This document shows positions 1-4,552 of a stretch of DNA of 9,831 nt, one piece after another. Made by a program: the position numbers and the translations under genes. Every line of letters starts with the position of its first letter. The first letter of the stretch is position 1. Origin of the DNA: Deltaproteobacteria bacterium (GTDB lineage: Bacteria > Bdellovibrionota_C > UBA2361 > SZUA-149 > JAITKM01); the NCBI GenBank assembly GCA_031278395.1, contig JAITKM010000001.1:1-9831 (forward strand). The letters are read 5' to 3'. Below the pieces are notes generated by a model. It worked only from the letters and a program-made list of their open reading frames with translations, did not search any database and was not told the DNA's origin.

Positions 1-100
1 AAAATAAAACTTTTTACAAAATAAGTATTGACATTTAAATTAAAACTATATGGAGGGAAAAGCCGTTCTTGCATTTATCTATTTCTTACATTTTTTAGAG

Positions 101-145
101 TAGCTGAATGCCATTCAAACGCTCTACCAGCTGAGCTATACCCCC
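101..145 (-). tRNA. tRNA-Ala(GGC), 5' half only (partial or decayed)
   Basis: Read on the minus strand from 145, the sequence begins GGGGGTATAGCTCAGCTGG and continues through GAGCG. This gives acceptor 5' strand GGGGGTA, T8, a perfect 4-bp D stem (GCTC/GAGC), the invariant A14, G18-G19 and A21, and an anticodon loop ATGGCAT with anticodon GGC (alanine). The 3' side of the anticodon stem pairs for about four positions (TCAG) and then identity is lost. No TTCRA T-loop follows and there is no proper T stem. A CCCTCCA at 57-51 could be a degenerate acceptor 3' strand, but it would make a 95-base molecule with a mismatch and no T-loop. The gene starts four bases after the stop codon of the histidine kinase on the same strand. 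Identity as tRNA-Ala 5' sequence is strong, but functionality is doubtful. It could be a decayed gene, a rearrangement breakpoint, or an exon whose partner lies beyond the left edge. Confidence 0.6.
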
Positions 146-149
146 AGAA

Positions 150-1994
150 TTATTTTTTAGATTTTGTTTCATCAATAATTTGACGAATAGAATTACCTAA
201 CTCGGATAACCTAATCGGCTTGGTCAAACAACGATCAACACCCAGTTTTAAGAAATGCTCAATATCAAAAACAAAAGCTTTCGTGCTAGTTACTACAATC
301 GGCGTTAACGCAGTCTTTAAATTATTTCTAATAATTGTAATTGACTCATTTTTCGATAGATCATCACTATCATCATCGATTAAAATGGCGTCAATAGTTT
401 CGTTTTTAATGACTTCCAGCAGATTTTTGTCTAACGGTAATTGTGTTACTACAAACTTATGGTGCCTCAAATACTGTCTGTAAATATCTAACTCGTCCTT
501 ATTCTTGCCACCCACAATTAATATATGTTCACCATTACCATAAATCACATTCTTCTGCCCTTGATCTTGCACCTCAACCTCTTCAGACTCAATTACACAC
601 GATGGCAAAACTATCCAGAAATCTGAGCCATTACCTTCCACAGATTCAAAATTAATACTCCCCTCATTCAATTCCACTAAATTCTTAGCAATTGCCATCC
701 CAATACCAGTGCCTAATTGCTTCTTAGCATATTCATCATCTATTCTTTCAAATGCGCCAAATACCTTAGCCTTGTGCTTGGCAGGAATCCCAATACCAGT
801 ATCTTTAACATTAATCTGAATTTTTTTCTGTTCATCGATAATTTTAGCTGAAATGGTAATCGTGCCATTGTCCGGCGTATATTTAATTGCATTGGTCAGT
901 AAATTAATTAAAATCTGCCTAATATGTCGCTTATCACAAACTACCCCAAGAGTTTTATCAACTTGCTCAACTACCAACTTATGTTTTTTGGCTACAGCTT
1001 GCGACCTAACTACATTTGCCATATCGGTTAACAATCTATTCGCAGAAATCTGGACTGGCTCGGCTTTTATCTTACCCGCTTCTGTTTTAGCATAATCTAA
1101 CACATCATTAACTAACTCCAGCAAATGGTCACCATTTTGTTTAAGCATGCTGAGTGTTGTGCTTTGCGCTGCATTAACTTCGCCGCATAAACCTTCGGCA
1201 ACCAATTCAATACCACTCAAAATTACGCCTAGCGGTCCACGTATCTCATGACTTAAATTTGCTAAAAATCCAGTTTTAGCTTTAATCGATTCGTCACTCA
1301 AACGTCTCATTCTTAAAACTTCTTCATTAAACCGCGCGTCAATCAGCATCATAGCACAACGCATAGCTAACATATTTGAAAATCGTATTTCATCGTTTTC
1401 TGGAGTTAAGCCAGGCAACAATTCAATCCTTAAGGTGCCAAACAAATAGCCGGCAAAAGAAATTGGAAAAACTATTACCCCGTTTTTTTTCATCATTTCG
1501 ACCGAGATTTCTTTATTAGTAGCAGCTTCTAATAAAAAAGATTGCGCTAACTCTGAACGCGGAAAACCAATTAAAATAGATTCAGTCCACAGATTACTAT
1601 ATTCATCAAACAATGAAAGCTCGACAGCGTTGACCTCCATTTCTGAAAATGCCAATTGAGCGACCTGGCATAATCTTTCGCTCAGACAATTCTTGTTTGT
1701 GTTATTTAGCTGAACACCATAAAGTTTTTGAAAACGTTTAAAATCTTGACTGAGTTTATATACCTTATCTTCAATCGTATCTCCTTGTGAAGCAAGGTCT
1801 AAAGAATCAACAATCTTATCTAGTTGATTAGTGTAATTAGTTCGAGAAATCAGCAGAGCAAGAAAACTTAGCCAGCCACACACGCTTAGATAGATCAATA
1901 GCTCAGGCGCAACTTGCACATCATATCCAAAAAACTTTGGCAGATATGGTGCAGCGATTAGGACAAGAGTTAATAAATATAGAATCGGAAACAT
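150..1994 (-). CDS. membrane-anchored hybrid sensor histidine kinase with degenerate C-terminal receiver
   Basis: This 614-residue inner-membrane sensor kinase is predicted to autophosphorylate on histidine. Two hydrophobic segments (about residues 2-20 and 31-50) are followed by a linker and a GAF-like region (about 95-225, fold assignment tentative). The HisKA dimerisation helix carries the H-box FLANLSHEIRGPL with phospho-acceptor His249. The HATPase_c domain shows an N-box with Asn364 and Asn368, G1 DTGIG (398-402), an FGAFERID F-box, and G2 GTGIGMAIAKNL (428-439), so the transmitter looks active. Residues 489-612 form a receiver: Asp540 sits at the end of beta-3 (AILID), Thr569/Ser570 at beta-4 and Lys592 in TKP. 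The acidic pair expected after ILIV is Gly495-Gly496, which should weaken Mg binding and phosphotransfer. The ATG at 1994 has no Shine-Dalgarno site and overlaps a 16-bp AT palindrome. The gene lies 193 bases downstream of pilT on the same strand. No cognate response regulator is present. The input signal is unknown. Confidence 0.9.
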   Translation of the reverse strand: MFPILYLLTLVLIAAPYLPKFFGYDVQVAPELLIYLSVCGWLSFLALLISRTNYTNQLDKIVDSLDLASQGDTIEDKVYKLSQDFKRFQKLYGVQLNNTNKNCLSERLCQVAQLAFSEMEVNAVELSLFDEYSNLWTESILIGFPRSELAQSFLLEAATNKEISVEMMKKNGVIVFPISFAGYLFGTLRIELLPGLTPENDEIRFSNMLAMRCAMMLIDARFNEEVLRMRRLSDESIKAKTGFLANLSHEIRGPLGVILSGIELVAEGLCGEVNAAQSTTLSMLKQNGDHLLELVNDVLDYAKTEAGKIKAEPVQISANRLLTDMANVVRSQAVAKKHKLVVEQVDKTLGVVCDKRHIRQILINLLTNAIKYTPDNGTITISAKIIDEQKKIQINVKDTGIGIPAKHKAKVFGAFERIDDEYAKKQLGTGIGMAIAKNLVELNEGSINFESVEGNGSDFWIVLPSCVIESEEVEVQDQGQKNVIYGNGEHILIVGGKNKDELDIYRQYLRHHKFVVTQLPLDKNLLEVIKNETIDAILIDDDSDDLSKNESITIIRNNLKTALTPIVVTSTKAFVFDIEHFLKLGVDRCLTKPIRLSELGNSIRQIIDETKSKK

Positions 1995-2008
1995 TAATAA
2001 TTATTAAT
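1993..2008. repeat. perfect 16-bp AT palindrome over the histidine kinase start codon
   Basis: ATTAATAATTATTAAT is its own reverse complement and includes two bases of the kinase ATG (1994-1992). In such AT-rich DNA it may be chance. Its position where a Shine-Dalgarno site would be expected makes an operator or a translation-blocking structure possible. Confidence 0.35.
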
Positions 2009-2127
2009 AGTTAATGGTTAGTCAAAAATAAGGCTGCTAAATTAATAGAACTAAGATGTTGTGGGCAATAAAAAAAGTTCAGTTATCTTCTTTTTTGTGT
2101 GCATAACATATTTAATATACTTAGACT

Positions 2128-2156
2128 ATTATATTTATTGGAAAAATTATTAGTAA
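2128..2156 (-). promoter_or_regulatory. possible promoter of the histidine kinase gene
   Basis: On the minus strand a perfect TATAAT (2133-2128) lies 17 bases after TTACTA (2156-2151), which matches the -35 consensus at only three positions. Transcription would begin near 2121 and give a leader of about 125 bases. The AT-rich setting makes chance matches likely, and read-through from pilT is an alternative. Confidence 0.3.
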
Positions 2157-2187
2157 TAAAGAATCGTTTTATTTTTGTGCAGCAAGC

Positions 2188-3189
2188 TTAGAATTTTATT
2201 TTTTGTAGTCCCATTTCCATGGTTTGCATGCCAAGGGCTTGTCCGGTTTGTAGGCAGTTTTGAATTAAATGTATCTTGCCTTCGCGGATTAAATTCCGAA
2301 TAGCTGGTGTAGCAATTAAAATTTCAAAAGCTGCAACTCGTCCGCCTTGTGGTTTGAGGCATAAGGTTTGAGTGATGATTGCGGTGAGAGATTCTGCCAA
2401 CATGCTGCGAACTTGATTTTGACCAGCTACTGGGAAACTATCTATAATACGGTCAATGGTTTTAATTGCGTTTAGGGTATGTAGGGTAGCAAAAACTAAA
2501 TGTCCTGTTTCAGCGGCGGTTAAAGCCAATTGAATTGTTTCGAGGTCACGCATTTCGCCAATTAAAATGTAATCTGGATCTTCGCGTAAGGCAGCTTTTA
2601 GGGCAAGGTTAAAACTGGCTGTATGAGTGTATAGTTCACGTTGTGAGACAAGGCAGTTTTTACTTGGGTGAATATATTCAATTGGATCTTCTATGGTTAG
2701 GATATGTCCGTTTTGTGTTTCGTTAATTGTGTTTAACATGGCGGCAAGCGTGGTGGACTTGCCGCAACCTGTTGCGCCGGTAACGAGGATTAGTCCTTTG
2801 GTCTTTTGAGTTAGTTCGAAAAAAATTTGTGGAGCTTGAATATCTTGTAAGCTAGGAGGCTTAGAATTAATTGTTCTTAAGCTAAGAGCTAGGCTACCTA
2901 GTTTTTTAAAAATATTAACTCTAAAACGAGCAATATTTTCGATTTCTAAGGCAGTATCAATTTCGGCGATATTTTCAAGCCAGTTAATTTTTAGTTGTGG
3001 CAAGTGTAATTGTAGAAAATTGATAAGTTCTTCTGTGGTTGTAAATTGCTCATCTATCTTTTTTAACTTGCCATCAATTCGAATACAGATTGGTTCGTTA
3101 CTACAAATATGAATATCCGAAATATTTAATTCAGGCGCTTGCTTTAAAATTTTTATAATGTTTGGGTGAGTGTCGGGAATTGTTTTCAT
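2188..3189 (-). CDS. pilT: type IV pilus retraction ATPase PilT, short C-terminus
   Basis: This 333-residue cytoplasmic ATPase belongs to the PilT branch of the secretion/pilus motor family, hexamers that power pilus retraction. The N-terminal PAS-like part has the family's SDIHI and RIDGKL segments and ARFRVNIF (about 24-94). Walker A is GATGCGKST (138-146), the Asp box TIEDPIE (165-171), Walker B ILIGEMRD with Glu212, and the His box runs from His230 to His237. The PilT signature AIRNLIRE lies at 296-303, and this separates it from PilB-type extension motors. The protein ends about 20-30 residues early compared with typical PilT, just after MQTMEMGLQK, so the usual final helix is missing. 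The start at 3189 is fixed by an in-frame TAA 15 bases upstream. It has no clear Shine-Dalgarno site, and an 11-codon ORF with a good one ends 15 bases before it. No other pilus genes are in the window. Confidence 0.9.
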   Translation of the reverse strand: MKTIPDTHPNIIKILKQAPELNISDIHICSNEPICIRIDGKLKKIDEQFTTTEELINFLQLHLPQLKINWLENIAEIDTALEIENIARFRVNIFKKLGSLALSLRTINSKPPSLQDIQAPQIFFELTQKTKGLILVTGATGCGKSTTLAAMLNTINETQNGHILTIEDPIEYIHPSKNCLVSQRELYTHTASFNLALKAALREDPDYILIGEMRDLETIQLALTAAETGHLVFATLHTLNAIKTIDRIIDSFPVAGQNQVRSMLAESLTAIITQTLCLKPQGGRVAAFEILIATPAIRNLIREGKIHLIQNCLQTGQALGMQTMEMGLQKIKF

Positions 3190-3204
3190 ATATTTGTCTG
3201 GTTA

Positions 3205-3240
3205 TTAAAATTTTTTATGTAAATGTTTAGCTTCAATCAT
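3205..3240 (-). CDS. 11-codon mini-ORF upstream of pilT (leader peptide or relic)
   Basis: On the minus strand an AGGA (3250-3247) sits six bases before ATG (3240-3238), which opens the peptide MIEAKHLHKKF and then stops at 3205. The spacing of this ribosome site is ideal, whereas the pilT ATG, 15 bases after the mini-ORF stop, has none, so translational reinitiation onto pilT is conceivable. The peptide also resembles the first residues of ABC-transporter ATPases (MIE.KNL.K.FG), so it may be the stub of a deleted gene. Eleven residues are too few to decide. Confidence 0.3.
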   Translation of the reverse strand: MIEAKHLHKKF

Positions 3241-3340
3241 CTACCATCCTACGAAGATTATCGATGTCTTGTCGTCCGTGCCTTATCGTTAGTTTTATTA
3301 GAATATTTCAGAGCAAATTACTGTTTTCACGATTAATTTC

Positions 3341-3349
3341 TGGTATAAT
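3341..3349 (+). promoter_or_regulatory. extended -10 promoter, plus strand
   Basis: TGGTATAAT is an extended -10 element (TGn plus a perfect TATAAT). No good -35 is present at the right distance; CTGTTT at 3321-3326 is the best. Transcription would start near 3356, about 330 bases before the lipoprotein ATG. It could drive that gene with a long leader, or a short RNA ending at the hairpin at 3491-3517. Confidence 0.4.
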
Positions 3350-3450
3350 ATTACTTTTAGAAATAGGATTATTTAAGAATCTAAGAAAAAACAAATAACT
3401 GAAGTATATTATAAATATAAATAATATAAAAAAGATAAGAAAAAAATAAA

Positions 3451-3487
3451 GTAAACAAAGTAACCCTGTAAACAAAGTAACCCTGTA
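3451..3487 (+). repeat. 17-bp direct tandem repeat, two copies plus three bases
   Basis: GTAAACAAAGTAACCCT occurs exactly at 3451-3467 and 3468-3484, and the next three bases (GTA) begin a third copy. The copies are identical, so the duplication is recent or under constraint. Possibilities are a regulator site pair or replication slippage. Confidence 0.85.
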
Positions 3488-3490
3488 CCA

Positions 3491-3517
3491 GATTATATCC
3501 AGATAATATAATCTTTT
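3491..3517 (+). terminator. AT-rich hairpin followed by a short T run, weak terminator candidate
   Basis: GATTATAT (3491-3498) and ATATAATC (3506-3513) are perfect 8-bp inverted arms around a 7-base loop, followed by TTTT. The stem is poor in GC, so termination would be inefficient. An operator directly after the tandem repeat is an equally good reading. Confidence 0.3.
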
Positions 3518-3675
3518 AACGCCCCTTGTGAGAGAGGACGTCGATACTGAGTTTCAATGCGTATTCCTATTTTAGGACAAGAGCCGCAAAAAATAGTATT
3601 GTCTAAATGCTTTAATTAGGTAGATATACCTCGCTCCTCGCTTTGATATTCAATTATATTTAGTAGATAATTAAT

Positions 3676-3679
3676 AGGA
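3676..3679 (+). promoter_or_regulatory. ribosome binding site of the lipoprotein gene
   Basis: AGGA ends five bases before the ATG at 3685 and fixes this start, which also gives a correctly sized signal peptide. Confidence 0.7.
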
Positions 3680-3684
3680 TTATT

Positions 3685-4314
3685 ATGAAACTGAAAAAAT
3701 TCTCTTGTTTAATACTTCTTTTTTTATGTCTTTTGTCTAGTTGTGCTAATAATAATTATACTGGTAAAAGCTCACTGGTGGTCAACCTTGAAAATGAATA
3801 TGTCCCAACTTTGGTTAATCATATTGTGATATTACCTATCGAAAAAGCGCTTTACAATTCATATGATGTAAATACAGCTTTTCTTAATCAAATGATTTTA
3901 AATACAACTTTTCAAATTGAAAATGTTAAAGCTCCTGCTCGCGTCCAAAACGAATATATTAAATTAATTGGTAAACAATCTAGCGTTAAAAGTAAGATAT
4001 ATTTTTTAGGTAGCGCCTTAAATGTGCCAGCAGCTTTGGGGATGGACATTGTTACCAATGGGAAAGACTTAAATAAAAGAGAGTTAGATGCAAAAGTTTT
4101 AATTCGTTTTTGGTTGATAGATATTAAGAGTGGCGAGGTGTTGTTGTCAGCTATTTATTCAAGCAAGAATGAAGCCTTGAGTAACAACCTACTACGGGCT
4201 AGAGAAAAATTTGATTCAAACCTAGGAGTTAAATCTCGCTTAGAAATGATTAATCAAGCCTTTGAAGAATTTGCAGTTAAAATTGAAAATATCAGAAAAA
4301 TTGGTCACCTATAA
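3685..4314 (+). CDS. putative outer-membrane or periplasmic lipoprotein, possibly CsgG/LpoB-like
   Basis: The 209-residue product has a lipoprotein signal peptide: a KLKK n-region, a hydrophobic core (about 8-17) and the lipobox LSSC with acylated Cys20. Position +2 is Ala, so the Lol outer-membrane retention rule predicts sorting to the outer membrane in a proteobacterium. The mature part has an alternating beta/alpha pattern: IVILPIEKA (about 47-55), a helix, ALGMDIVTNG, then a beta pair LIRFWLIDIKSGEVLLSAIYSS. The order 'hydrophobic strand VxLP..., LGxDxxxxG, DxxxGxVLxS' resembles CsgG, LpoB and GNA1162-type envelope lipoproteins. I see that resemblance only in the pattern, not as a firm family match. 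The start is supported by TAGGA (3675-3679) five bases before ATG. It lies upstream of, and in the same direction as, the pseudokinase gene (238-base gap). Confidence 0.8.
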   Translation: MKLKKFSCLILLFLCLLSSCANNNYTGKSSLVVNLENEYVPTLVNHIVILPIEKALYNSYDVNTAFLNQMILNTTFQIENVKAPARVQNEYIKLIGKQSSVKSKIYFLGSALNVPAALGMDIVTNGKDLNKRELDAKVLIRFWLIDIKSGEVLLSAIYSSKNEALSNNLLRAREKFDSNLGVKSRLEMINQAFEEFAVKIENIRKIGHL

Positions 4315-4413
4315 GTTAATGTTTTTTTGCTACAATTATTTTTAATAAAAATAATATAACATTATTAGTGGGTTATATATGTAAATAAATTTTAACAAAA
4401 ATATCACACATTG

Positions 4414-4443
4414 TTGAAAAAATGCATAACTTTAGTGTATAAT
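4414..4443 (+). promoter_or_regulatory. sigma-70-type promoter of the pseudokinase gene
   Basis: TTGAAA (4414-4419) and a perfect TATAAT (4438-4443) are separated by 18 bases. Transcription would start near 4450 and give a leader of about 100 bases before the GTG at 4553. This is one of the best promoter matches in the window. Confidence 0.65.
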
Positions 4444-4446
4444 ACC

Positions 4447-4474
4447 CAGCTATTTTTAATAGGCTGTTTTTTTT
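4447..4474 (+). terminator. intrinsic terminator overlapping the pseudokinase promoter start site
   Basis: CAGCTAT (4447-4453) pairs with ATAGGCTG (4459-4466) around a TTTTA loop, with one bulged G, and is followed by eight T (4467-4474). It would end transcripts from the lipoprotein gene 130-160 bases after its stop. RNA begun at about 4450 would lack most of the left arm and so should escape termination. Confidence 0.55.
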
Positions 4475-4552
4475 AGTTTTTTATTTATGTTTTTTGGTGG
4501 TTGGTAAAGTTAAACCTGATTTGAATCATAAATTAAAGAGAGAAGTAATCCT

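Larger units (their letters stand above)
3190..3684. other. 495-base divergent intergenic region between pilT and the lipoprotein gene
   Basis: The gap holds the pilT mini-ORF, an extended -10 promoter (3341-3349), a 17-bp tandem repeat (3451-3487), an AT-rich hairpin followed by TTTT (3491-3517) and the lipoprotein Shine-Dalgarno site. Patches at 3250-3290 and 3520-3600 are visibly less AT-rich than their surroundings. One of them is open on the minus strand for 40 codons (3615-3493) without any start codon and encodes CGSCPK and RIETQYRRPLSQG segments. This could be eroded coding sequence or a structured RNA. I recognise no tRNA or known riboswitch here. Confidence 0.5.

Noticed and set aside
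28-56. TTGACA at 28-33 with a TATATG-like element as a plus-strand promoter
   Set aside because: The spacing to the -10-like element is only 13 bases, and at 17 bases the sequence is TGGAGG. It would also read antisense into the tRNA fragment.
3223-3336. A 37-codon plus-strand ORF starting MFSFNHLPSYEDY
   Set aside because: There is no ribosome site and a stop codon lies directly before the ATG. It overlaps the pilT upstream signals on the other strand, and AT-rich spacer easily yields such ORFs.
3551-3590. GTTTCAAT, which resembles the end of some CRISPR repeats
   Set aside because: It occurs once, with no repeated unit and no spacer periodicity nearby. There is no CRISPR array in the window.
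4335-4355. Perfect 9-bp inverted repeat ATTATTTTT/AAAAATAAT with a 3-base loop
   Set aside because: It consists only of A and T and has no following T run, so it is expected by chance in this DNA and is a poor terminator.
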